A stretch of 64,000 bases of DNA from G958296245 sp963664035 (GTDB taxonomy: Bacteria > Chloroflexota > Dehalococcoidia > Lucifugimonadales > G958296245), in contig OY760867.2 of the NCBI GenBank assembly GCA_963664035.2, positions 3,162,001 through 3,226,000 on the forward strand, read 5' to 3'. A program made the translations under genes and the position numbers. Below are positions 46,401-58,400 of the stretch, in pieces. The number at the start of each line of letters is the position of its first letter. Position 1 is the first letter of the stretch. The notes beneath the pieces are model-generated. The model saw nothing but the letters and a program-made list of their open reading frames with translations, was not told where the DNA came from and did not search any database.

Positions 46401-49400
46401 GGGATGTCAACCCAGTTCGAATAGTCGGACGAGTTCGTGAGCGTCGCGGAGTTGGACCACGCGCCGAACGTGTCGTCCGTGTACTTGGGCCGTACCTGGA
46501 AGTTCCATCGCGTGGCGTTTATCTGTGCCCTGACGTCCGTCAGGCTCCCGGCGACGTGGGAGCGGACGCCGGCGCCGCCCGGGATGTCCCTGGTACTCCA
46601 CACGGTGCTGGTACCGTACCGGTACTGCCACGAGGCGACGGTCTTGTCCTGCGGCACGGCGGGGTCCGTCCACCACAGCGTGGTCTCGCCGTCGCCGGGT
46701 ATCGCGCCCAGCAGGTCGGTCGCCGCCTTGGTGTGGGCGCGGTACTGCCACTTGGCGATGGGCCGCCCGCCGGTGTCCGGCGCGTCCCAGTACAGGTCGA
46801 CCCGCGCGTCGCCGGGATACGCCTGCAGGTCGCCCGTCTTCTCGGCCCGGCGGTACTGGTGCTTGCCTATCGTTGCGTCCGTCGAGGCGGTCCAGGAGAT
46901 CGTACCCTGCCCCGCGCCGCCCGTTGCCGAGAAGCCCGTGGGCGCGGCGGGCGGCGTGTTCACCGACGCCTCGTTCGACTCCGCGCTGTATTCAACGCCG
47001 TTGTACGCCCGCAGCTTGAACGTGTAGCTGGCGCCGTCGGCGGGGACCCACCTGACGTAGCTGGTAGAGTCCTTGGTCGCGCGGGCGAGGTGCTGCCAGG
47101 GGCCGTAGGCCCCGTTACCCCTCTTGACGGCCACGAACAGCTTCGCGAAATCGTTGCCCGCGGCGTTGCCGGTGTCCGTGGAGAGCGCCGTCCAGGTGAG
47201 GGTCACCTCCCTCGACGGACTACTCCCCGGCACGAACCCCGTTATCTCGGCCTCCAGGTCGGTGATCGCGGTCGGAGCGGCCGCGGGCCGCAGCGACAGC
47301 GTGGCGATGGAGGTCGCCGACTCCGTGCCGTCCTCGTCGATCGTCTTGAAGTTGAACGTCGCGCCGCTGAAGGTGTCGCTGGGGTAGAAGAACAGCCACT
47401 TGCGGGAGTGGGCGCCCTGTTTCTGCTCGTTCCAGACGACCTGGTTCGCCGTCACCGGGGTCGAAGACAGCTCCCTGCAGAAGGAAAAGCTGGGGCGGTT
47501 ACGGCACCAGTTGCTGCCGTACCGGAAGCCGAACTGCACCAACTCCAGCCGGCCCTGGGTGGAGTCCGGCAGCGTGAGTATCCGGACCTGCTTGAGGTCC
47601 AGCTTGTCGTCGTACGGGAAGTCGCGGCTGACCCTGACCTCCGTCCGCCTGGCCTGGCTCGTGGGCAGTATCACGTGCGTGAAGTTGCCGCCGACGCCGC
47701 CGACGTAGGCGATGCTGGCATCGTCCGACGCCGGCCCGTCGTCCACGTTCGTCTTGGTGGCGTACACTCGGACGGTGTAGGTCGTGCCGCCGACGAGGTT
47801 CGGTTCCAGGATCGTCGCCGCGGTCGTCGCGCCCACCGACGTCTGCCGGGAGGGGTCGTAGTCCTGCGCGCCGGACCGCCACTGCACCACGTAGCCCGTC
47901 GCGCCGGACACCGTCGTCCAGGTCACGCCGATGCCGCCGCCGTCGAGCTCCGTCAGCGTGACGTCCGTCGTCGCGAGCTCGTCGTCGTCCACGATGGTCA
48001 GCGTTACGGCCGCCCCCGTCTTGGCGATCCACTTGTCGGCGGTGACGTAGGCGTCCAGCGACAGGCTCACGGTGTGGTTGGGCCTGTCCACCTTGTCGTT
48101 GATCGCCGTGATCGTCATGCTCGCGGTCGTGGTCCCGGCCGGGACGACGAGCGCGGGCACGTCGAGGCGGTAGCGGTCGCAGAACGTGCCCAGGACCACC
48201 GCCACGTCGTTCGCCGGCGCGGCGATGAGCCGGACGCTCACGCTCTGCGCCGTGTTCCACGTGCTGGTACTGAACGTCAGCTCGCTCGGCGTGAACCGGA
48301 CGTTCGCCTGCTCCAGGAAGATCTTGGTGGTCGTGCCGGGATCCGCGGCCAGCTTCACGCTGACCGTCTGCGCCGTGCTCCAGTTGGAGGTAGTGAACTC
48401 CAGGGTGGACGTGGCCACCGGGACCAGGCAGTTCGGCAGGCCGATGTCCAGCGTCACCGGGACGTTCCACGCGGAGGTCAGCGTCCCCGTAGTCGTGGCC
48501 ACCGTCGAGCCGCCGACGCTCTCGTAGATCGTCGCCGGCGTGACCGTGAAGGTCGCCGTGGGCCGCTGCGCGGCGGCGGTGTGGTTGCCGTACTTCAGCG
48601 CCGGGTACCCGTTCGCCGCGCCGAAGTCCCACGGGTCGTCCGTTCCGGTCGTCATGCTGCCGTCGTTGTCGGCGTCGTCGACGTCGATGTTCCAGTCCTT
48701 GTATATGTCGTTGGCGCCCGTGCCGTAGGCCGTCGGCGTCTGGAGCTCGCTCGTCGTCTTGCCCGTGCCGCCGTCGCTGCTCGACTGCCCGGAGGTCTGC
48801 GTGTTCCAGTAGGAAGCGGTGACCGTGCCGCCGCCGGCGCCGCCGCCGACCAGCCCGCCCGCCTCGTTCGTCGCCGCGCCGGACGCCGTCACCGCGCCGG
48901 TGGAGAAGCTGTAGCGCACGTTGGAGCCGGAGAGGGCCTTCCCCACCAGGCCGCCCGCGTTCGCCTCGGTGTTCGTCGTGCCGCTCGTGACCTTCGCGCT
49001 CACGGCGCCGCGGGCGTAGGAAGCGTTGACGGCCTCCTGGCCCTCCATGTATCCGACCAAGCCGCCCGCCGTCACCTGCGCGTTGTCGCCGCCGCCGCTC
49101 GCGGCGACCGTCCCCGCCGCGTAGCTGGCGTTCACCTTCACGGCGCTGTCGGCGCGCCCCACCAAGCCCCCCGCGAGCACCCGCTTCGCGCCCTGCCCCG
49201 TCACCGTCAACGTGGCCGTCACGTCCACCCACGACCGGCTCCCCAGCACGTCCTCCTGGGCGCGCCCCACCAGCCCGCCCACGTGCAGGTCCTGCGAGGT
49301 GGAGCCGGTGAACGAGCCGGTGAAGACCACCCTACCGGTGGAGTAGCTGTCCTCGACGGCGGACTGCGCCCGGCCGGCCAGCGCCCCGACGTTGACGCTG

Positions 49401-52400
49401 CTCCCCGTGGTCGGCCTCACCGATATGTCCACGTCCTCCAGCGCCACGTTATAGACGTGGGAGTCGGGGCCCAGCCAGGCGAACAGGCCGCCGTACGCCG
49501 CCCCGGTGCGGTCGATGAACAGGTTGGAGATGGTGTACGTGTCGTTGTTGCCGTCGAAGTCGCCTACGTAGTAGCTCCCGCCGAGCTGGCCGCCGATCGG
49601 GTCCCAGCCCGCGCCGCCGTTCCAGTACGCGTCGCCGGAGTCCGCCTCGCCGTTGCCGTTCGTGTCGAAGTCCAGATCCGCCGCCAGCTCGTAGCCCGCG
49701 CAGGTCCGCTGCGCCAGGGCCAGGTCTTCATTGCACCCCATCTTGTAGTGGGACGTGGGGAACGCCGCGTCGTATCTCGTCTTGTCGTTGCCCGTGACCA
49801 CGCCGTCGCCGTCCAGGTCGTAGCGGACGGCGTCCAGCTGCGCCAGCGTCCTGATCTCGATGAGCCCGTCGTCGTCCGTGTCGTAGTCCTGGCCCAAGCT
49901 CGTGGTCACCTCGGCCCACGCGCTCCGGTCCGCGCCGGACTTGGTCGCCGCCACCCGGAAGTCGTACAGTACGCCGTGGGTCAGGCCCGTGATCGTGTGC
50001 GTGAGGCTCGTCGTAGCCGTCGAGCTCCACGCGCTGGCCGTGCTCAGCTTCCATTGCACCGTGTAGCCCGTGGCGTTGGACACGGCGCCCCAGGTGAGGA
50101 CCAGCGACGTGTGGTCGGCGCCTTCGGCCGCCGACAGCGTGGGCGCGGCCAGCTCGTCGTCGTCGGTGATCGTGAGGCCCGGCGACGCGCCCACGCCGAC
50201 CCACGGGTCGTCCGTCGTCGAGGTCAGGTTCACCGTCTTGTTCACCTTCGCCGACGGGCAGTCCGACGTCCCGCACTTGTAATTGTTCACCGCCGCCAGC
50301 GTCGTCGTGGCGGTGGTCGTCCCGGCGGCTATCGTGATCGTCGCCGGCGTCAGCGTGTACGCCGCGTCGGCTAGCGGCGTCACCGTCACCGCGTTATGCC
50401 AGGCGCCGCTCAGCGTCGCCGTCACGACCGTCGTGGTCGCGCCGCCGACGTACTCGTATATGGTCGCCGGGCTTACGCTCAGCGTCACGCTCGTCCGCTG
50501 CGGCGGTATCGCCATGCCGTCGTAGTCCAGCACCGGGTAGTCGTACGCCGCGCCGAAGTCCCACGGGTCGTCCTGGCCCGTCGCGTCGCTGCTGTCGTTG
50601 TCGGCGTTGTCGAGGTCGAGGTCCCAGTTGGCGTAGATGGTGCTGGTCGTGGCCGTCGGCGTCTTCAGCTCCGCCGTCGTCTTGCCGGTCCCCTGCCCCG
50701 ACGTCGTGATGCCCGACGTCGTCGTGTCCCAGTAGCTGTAGGCGGTGATGCCGGAACCGTGCCTGCCCGTCAGGCCGCCGACGTTGCTGGTGACGGTGCT
50801 GACGCTGGTGGTCGCGCTGGCGGCGATGCCCGTCGAGTAGCTCGCCGTTATCTTGCCGCCGTCCTGCGAGCCCACGAGGCCGCCCGCGTTCAGGGTGGCG
50901 GCGCCGCCGGCCGCGGTGGACCTGGCGTTCGCCGCTGAGTAGCTCGACTTTATCTCGCCGCCCTTGTGGTAGCCGACCAGCCCGCCCGCGTGCGCCTCCC
51001 CGCCGCTAGTCGCCTTGACGGTCGCGCCGGCCGACCCCCGCGAGTACGAGGCGACGATGTTCGCGGTATCCTGGTAGCCCGCGAGGCCGCCGGCGTAGGA
51101 CTTGGCGCTCGCGTCGTTGCTGTCCTGGGTCGCCGTCACCGCCGCCCGCGCGTAGCTGGACGTTATCGAGCCGCCAACCTGCTTGCCGACCAGCCCGCCC
51201 GCGTGGGGCGGCTTGTCGGTGTTGGAGGACGCGTTCGCCGTGGCCGTCACCGCGCCGGTGACGTACGTATCGACTATCCTGGCCCGGCTGTAGCCCGCCA
51301 GCCCGCCAGCATAGACGCCGAGGTCGCCGACGGCGGCCGAGGCGTTGGCGAACGTGACCGAGACGCCCTCCAGCCCCAGGTTGCGCACCACCGCGCTCTG
51401 CCCCAGGTCGCCGAAGAGCCCGGCGAACAGCTCGTACCTGTAGCTGCCCGACGAGCCCGTCCGCGCGCCGGAGCGGTTGATGAACAGGTTGGAGATGACG
51501 TAGTCATTGCCCTCGAAGGTCGTGTTGAACGGCGCGCTGCTGGCGTCCGCCGACGTGGAGTCGTGCGCGATGGGCCACCAGCCCTTGCCGCCGTCCCAGT
51601 ACGTGTCGCCGGAGTCCGCGCTGCCGTCGCCGTCCGTGTCGAAGTCCAGGTTCGCCGATAGCTCGTAGCCGCTGCACGTCGGGTTCCCCGTGCCCGCGCT
51701 GGCGATGCTCACCACGCTCTCCCCGCAGCCCATGTTGTCCTCGGCGTCCGGGAACGCCGTAGAGTAGGCCGTCGCGTTCGCGGAGTCGTCCACGACGCCG
51801 TTGCCGTCCAGGTCGTAGCGCATGGCGTTGAGCTGCGCCAGGTTGCTCACCTCTATGAGGCCGTCGTTGTCGGCGTCGTAGTCGCCCGTGCCCGCGACCG
51901 CCGTCGTCGTCTTCGTGTTCGCCGGGTTGGACGGCGCGGAGTCGTCCGTGCCGCCCGTCTTCGTCGCGATGACGCGCACGTAGTACCGCGTGTCCGCCGT
52001 CAGCGCGGGCGTCGGGTCGATCTTGTAGTGCGTCGTGCTCCCGCCCGATACGGTCGCCTCCGACTTGGACGCAAAGGTGCTCGACTTGCTCCACTCCACC
52101 TTGTAGCCTTCCGCGTCGTCCACCGCCGTCCAGTCCGCGCGGAGCTTCGTGCCGTCCGCCGACAGCCTGAGGCCCGTCGGCTTGGCGAGCTCGTCGTCGT
52201 CCTTGATCGTGATCGTCTGCGTGGAGGAGGCGTACACCCACGGCCCAACGGCCGCGCCGTTGAGCGCGAGGGTGACGTCGGAGGCGTCCGTCTTGTCGTT
52301 CACCGCCGTCAGCGTGACGATGACCGCCGCGGTGGACGACGTGGCGATGGCGCTCGTGGCGGGGTTGAGGGTGTACGCCGCGTTCGAGGGCAGCGTGACC

Positions 52401-55400
52401 GTTATCGCCTCGTGCCAGGCCGCGCCCGGGGTCAGCGTCACGGTCGTCGAGTTGACCCGGCTCGGGCTCGTCAGCGCGCGCTCCCATATCGTGAGCGGCG
52501 ACGCCGTGAGCGTCACGACCGCGCGCTGCCTGGAGACGACGTGCGCGCCGAAGTCCAGCACGGGGTACTGCCCAGCCGTGCCGAAGTCCCACGGGTCGTC
52601 GTTGCCGGTCTGGCCGTCCACGTTCACGTCCCAGTTCGCGTATATGCCCGTCTCCGTCGTCGGCGTCTGCAACTCGGCCGTCGTCTTGCCCGTGCCGGAA
52701 CCCGTGGCAGTGATGCCCGAGGTCGTCGTGTCCCAGTAGCTGTTCGTGACCGTTGCCGTGGGGCCGGAGCCGCCCACCAGTCCGCCGGTCGTGGCCGTGC
52801 CGCCCGTCGCCGTCGCGCTCACCGCGCCGGTGGAGTAGCTGGCCGTTATGGTCCCCGTGTTCGTCCCCACCAGTCCGCCCACGTCCGCGTTGCGTCCCGC
52901 GCCAGTGACGCCGCCCGACGCGTACGACGCCGTTATCGTCCCGCTGTTATCGGAGACCAAGCCGCCCGCGTAGGCGTTGTTCAAGGGCGTGCTGCCGCTG
53001 TCCGTGCCCCGGTTCGAGGTCGCGCCGCCCCTCGCGTAGCTCGCCGCGATCGTCCCGCCCGCGGCGTTCAGGCCCACCAGCCCGCCAGCGTGCCCCTCGT
53101 TCGCGGAGTGGGCCGTCGCCGTCGCGTCGGCGCGCGAGTAGCTCGCCCGGAGCGTGCCGTCGTTCTGCCCGACCAGGCCGCCCGCGTAGGCCTTCTTCAA
53201 CGTGCCCGACCCCGTCCTGTTCGCCGTAACCTCGCCGAGCGACCACGACCCCGTTACCGCGCCCCGGTTGCGCCCCGCCAGCGCGCCGACGTACACCGCG
53301 TCGCCCGTCGTGCTCCCCGTCGCCGAGACGCCCGCCAGCGCGACGTTGTACACCGTCGCGCCCGGCCCGATGACGCCGAACAGCCCCGCGTAGGAGTTCC
53401 CCGACGTCGCGCTCAGGTTCACGTGCAGGTTGCTTATCGTGTACGGCCCGCCGTCGCCGGACGAGTCGGCGTCGGCGTTGCCGTCGAAGTCGCCGGTGTA
53501 GGCCGTCGTGCCGTCGCCTATCGGCGTCCAGCCCGCGCCGCTGTTCCAGTACGTGTCGCCGGAGTCCGGGCTGCCGTCGCCGTCCGTGTCGAAGTCCAGG
53601 TTGGCGCGAAGCTCGTAGCCGCTGCACGCCGGGTTGCCGGTGTTCGACGCTATGGTGACGACGGACTCGTTGCAGCCCATGTTGTCCTCGGCGTTGGGGA
53701 ACGCCGTGTTATACGACGCTTGGTTCGTCGCGTCGTCCACGACGCCGTCGCCGTCCAGGTCCCAGCGCATGGCGTTTAGCTGCGCGAGGTTGCTCACCTC
53801 TATGAGGCCGTCGTTGTCGGCGTCGTAGTCGCCCGTGCCCGCGCTCGCCGTCGGCGTCGCGCTCACGACGTTCGACGGCGGCTGGTCCACGCCCGCGCCC
53901 TTCGTCGCTATGACGCGCACGTAGTAGGTAGTGCCCGCCGTCAGCCCGCTCGATATGGTGTGCGTTACCGTGCTGCCGCTCGATATGGTGGCCGAGGAGG
54001 GGCTGCTCCAGTCGGTGGCCGACGTGCTGTTCCACTCCACCGTGTACCCAGTCGCGCCGCTCACCTGCGTCCAGTCCACCTGGATCTTCGTCCCGTCCAC
54101 CGACAGCTTCACGTTCGTCGGCGCGGCGACCTCGTCGTCGTCGTTGATCGTCAGCGTCGGCGCGTCGCCGACGCTCACCCATGGGTCGTCGGTGGCCGCG
54201 GTGATGCTGACCGACTTGTTCACCGCGGTGGACGGGCAGGCCGACGCGCCGCACAGGTAGTTGTTCACCGCCGTCAGCGTGACCGTCGTGGTCGTCGCGC
54301 CCGCCGCGATCGTGCTCGTAGCCGCGCTCAGCGTGTACGAGGCGTCCGCGAGGGGCGTCACCGTCACGTCGTTGTGCCACTCCCCGCTCAGCGTCGCCGT
54401 GACCGTCGTCACGTTCACCCGGGCCTGCGTGGTCAGCGCGCGCTCCCATATCGTCGTAGGGCTGACGGTGAGCGTCACGCTGGCCCGCTGGGGCGGGATG
54501 GTCAGGTGGTATTGCAGCACCGGGTAGTCGGACGCCGTGCCGAAGTGCCACTGGTCGTCCTTGCCGGTCGCGTCGTTATTGTCCTTGTCGGCGTTGTCGA
54601 GGTCGAACTCCCAGTTGGCGTAGATGCCCGTGAAGCCCGTCGGCGTCTTCAGCTCGCTCGTCGTCTTGCCCGTCCCCTGCCCCGTCGCGGTGATGCCCGA
54701 CACGGTGGTGTCCCAGTAGCTCACGGTCGTCGTGCCGGTGACGTACCGCCCGGTCAGCCCGCCCTTGTTCTCCGTGGGCAATGAGGTTGTGCGCGGGTTT
54801 GTGGAGGGAACGCCGACGGAGTAGCTGGCGGTTATCTTGCCGCCATCCTGCGCCCCCACCAGGCCGCCGGCGTAGAGGTTGTGACTGGTGCCGCCGCTGG
54901 CGGTGGCCGCGGCGTCGGCCTCCGAGTAGCTGGACTTGATTTCGCCGCCCTTGTGGTAGCCGATGAGGCCGCCGGCGTAGGCCGTGCCTGTTCCAAAGGT
55001 CTTCACGTCGGCGGTAGCGGAGCCGCGGGCGTAGGTTGCGACGATATCGCCGCCGTCCTGGTACGCGACCAGCCCGCCGGCGTAGCTGAAGCGCTGGAAG
55101 TCAGAGCCGTGCTGGTTGGCGGTAACGGTGACGCGGGCGTAGCTGGAGATGATGGAGCCGCCCACCTGCCGGCCTATCAACCCGCCGGCGTGGGGGTCTT
55201 TGTCATTGCCGGTGGTGCCCGTGCTCTTGGCCGTGACGCTGCCTGTCACGTAGGTCTTGAATATCTCGCCCGCACTGTAGCCGGCCAGCCCACCCGCGTA
55301 CACCTCGGGGCCGGAGGACCCGGTGATTTCGGAGTTCGTGAAGGTTATGGAGACGTCCTCCACGCCCAGGTTCCTGATTTTCGCGCTGGAACCCAGATCG

Positions 55401-58400
55401 CCGAAAAGCCCCGCGAACAGACCGTACCTGTAGTCCTCGGTTTGCGAGCCGGTCCGGCTGCCTGTGCGGTTGATGAACAGGTTGTAGATGACGTAGTTGT
55501 TCCCCTCGAACACGGCGTTGTAGGGGTGGCTGCTGCTGTTGTGAGTTTTGGCCGTATCGGCGATGGGCAGCCAGCCGGCGCCGCTGTTGTAGTAGGTGTC
55601 GTCCGTGCGGTCGCCCGCCGTGTTGTCGTCGAAGTCCAGGTCGCCCGATAGCTCGTAGCCTGTACATGCCGGGTTCCCCGTGTTGTTCGACGCTATCGAC
55701 ACCGCCGACTCGTTGCAGCCCATGTTGTCCTCGGCGTTCGGGAAGGCCGCATCGTACTGGGTCGTGTAGTCGTACTCGCCAAGGTTCGTGTCCGTGTAGT
55801 CCCCGTCGTTGTTGTGGTCGTACTTGTCCGCGACGCCGTCGCCGTCCAGGTCGTAGCGGATGGCGTTGAGCTTGGCGAGGCTGTCCACGTCTATCAGGCC
55901 GTCGTTGTCGGCGTCGTAGTCGCCCGTGCCGGCGCTGGCCCTGGTCGTCGCGCTCGCCGTGTCGGACGGCGGCTCGTCCGCGCCGCTCTTGGTCGGCAGC
56001 ACGCGCACGTAGTACGTCGTGTCCGCGGTCAGGCCGCTCGTGATCTTGTGCGTCACCGTGCTGCCGCTCGATATCGTCGCCGTACCGGTGATGCTGCCGG
56101 CCCACGAGTCCGACGTGTTCCACTGGACCTTGTACCCCGTCGCGTCCGTCACGGCCGTCCAGTCCACCTGTATCTTCGTGCCGTCCACGGAGAGCTTGAC
56201 GCCCGTCGGCTTGGTCAGCTCGTCGTCGTCGTTGATGGTGATGCTTACGTCCGTGCCCTTGGATACCCACGTCGTGCCCGCCGGGTGCGCGGCCTGCGTG
56301 AGCGCGACGACGGCGTTCGCGGCGTCCGCGAAGTTGTTGACCGCCGTCAGCGTGACCGTCGTGGTCGTCGCGCCCGCCGCGATGGCGCTCGTGGCCGCGC
56401 CCAGCGTGTACACCGCGTTCGTCGGGAAGGTAACCGTCAAGTCGTCGTGCCATGCCGGGTCCAGCGTCGCCGTGACCGTGGCGGCCGTGACGCGGGTCGA
56501 GCCGCCCGTGTTGGACTCCCATATCGTCGTCGGGCTGACGCTCAGCGTGACGACGGCGCGCTGGACGGACGAGGCCAGGATGCCGTACTTCAGCGTTGGG
56601 TACTGGTTCGCCGCGCCGAAGTCCCATGCGTCCTGCAGGCCCGCCGCCGTCGTGTCCAGGTCGATGTCCCAGTCCTTATATATGTCGTTCGCGCCCGTGC
56701 CGTAGGCCGTCGGCGCCTGGAGCTGCGCCGTCGTCTTGCCCTCCGGCGAGTTGTTGTCCGAGTCGTCGGCGATGCCGGACGTGTCCGCGTCCCAGTAGGA
56801 ATCGGTGTTCGTGCCGCCCGTGTGGTGGCCCACCAGCCCGCCCGCCTCCAGCGTCCCGTCCCCCGTCGCCGTTGCCGCGCCCGTGGAGAAGGACGCCGTG
56901 ACGTTGGCGACCTGCCAACCCACCAGGCCGCCGACCCTGGCCCGTCCCGTGACGCTTGCGGTTGCGGTGGCGTCGTAGTCGCCGGAGACGTCGCCCCGCG
57001 CGTAGGACGCTCTAATCGGCCCGTTGTTGCGCCCGACCAGGCCGCCCGCGTGGACTCTGCCGTTGTTCTGGGCGACGGTGTTTCCCGACACCGCCCCGCC
57101 CGCGTAGGACGCGGTCACGCTGCCTCCGCTGGCGTGGCCGACGAGACCGCCCACGTTGGTTGCGATGCCGTTCTGCGAGCTCTTGGAATGGGCCGTCACG
57201 TCGGCCAGCGAGTAGCTGGAGACGATGCTGCCGCTTGACCGGCCGACCAGCCCGCCGACGTCGGAATTGAGGTCGCTCGCGGTCAGCGTCACCGGATCCG
57301 AGGACGATTCTCCGGCCCGCACCCGCCCCGTGGTGTAGCTGTCCTCCACCGTCACGCCGGATTCCACATATCCCGCCAGCCCGCCCACGTTCACCTCGCT
57401 GCCCGTCGAGACGTTCAGTGTCACGTCCACGTTCACCAGCGACACGTTCTCGATCGTCTGGCCGGTCCCGTTCAGGTCGGCGAACAGCCCCGCGTAGTTG
57501 CCGCTGCTGCGGTCGATGAACAGGTTGGAGATGGTGTAGGTGTTGCCGTCGAAGTCGCCCGTGTAGTCGCCGCCGCTCACTCCGCCGATGGGGTCCCAGC
57601 CCGCGCCGCCGTTCCAGTAGGTGTCGCCGGAGTCCGCGCCCGCCGGGTTTGCCGCGGAGGTCGCGCTGTTGTTCGTGTTGAAGTCCAGGTCGGCGGTCAG
57701 CTCGTAGCCGGAGCAGGTCGGGTTGCCGGTGTTGTTCGACTGTATGGTCGCGCCGGTCTCCCCGCAGCCCATGTTGTCCTCGGCGTTCGGGAAGGCGGCG
57801 TTGTAGGTGGACGTAGCGGTCTCCGGCGAGCCGTTGCCGTCCAGGTCGTAGCGGATGGCGTTCAGCTTGGCGAGGCTGTCCACGTCTATCAGGCCGTCGT
57901 TGTCGACGTCGTAGTCCACGTCGCCGGTGGTGGGCGTGACGCTCGCGGAGTCGGACGGCGCGGAGTCGTCGTAGCCCGTCTTGTTGGCCGTGACGCGGAA
58001 GTAGTAGGTCGTGCCGCTCGTAAGGCCCGTCGTTACCTTGTGGGAGTTGGTCGACGATGTGCCCGACGACGGCGTGCCCGTGAAGGTGGAGGAGGTGCTC
58101 CACTCGATCGTGTAGCCCGTCGCTTCGCTCACCGCCGTCCAGTCCACCTGCACCTTGGTCCCGTCCACGGAGAGCCTGACGCCGGTGGGCTTGGCCAGGA
58201 TGTCCTCGTCCTTTATGGTGATGGCCGGCACGCTGGAATCCTGCCGCAGGTGGCTGGACGTCGGCGAGAGGTTCAGCGTCAGGTCCGCCGCGTCCACCTT
58301 GTTGTTCACCGCCGTCAGCGTTACGCCCGCGGCCGTGGTGGTGCCGGCGGGGATGGTAAGCTCCGTCGCGCTGAGGGTGTAGGCGGCCGTCGGCGTTGGG

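Larger units (their letters stand above)
30330..47290 (-). repeat. array of about 49 FN3-type units
   Basis: I counted by eye 49 F-strand motifs of the type Y-T-F-Q-V-R-A-V-N in this interval. A canonical unit reads P-x-K-P-T-G-L-x-A-x-x-G-D (strand A), x-V-x-L-x-W (B), x-W-Q-Y-R-Y-K (C), x-W-x-D-V-P (C'), T-x-S-H-x-V-T-G-L (E), Y-T-F-Q-V-R-A-V-N (F) and A-S-A-T-P (G). Several units are split by inserted domains. Units vary in sequence rather than being identical, which argues for an old, diverging array. Confidence 0.85.

Noticed and set aside
45176..50374. Very long open frames on the plus strand opposite the giant gene (up to 1732 codons)
   Set aside because: They are antisense to a frame with clear domain repeats, their translations are Arg/Gly/Val-rich low-complexity sequence, and they follow from the high-GC third positions of the real gene.
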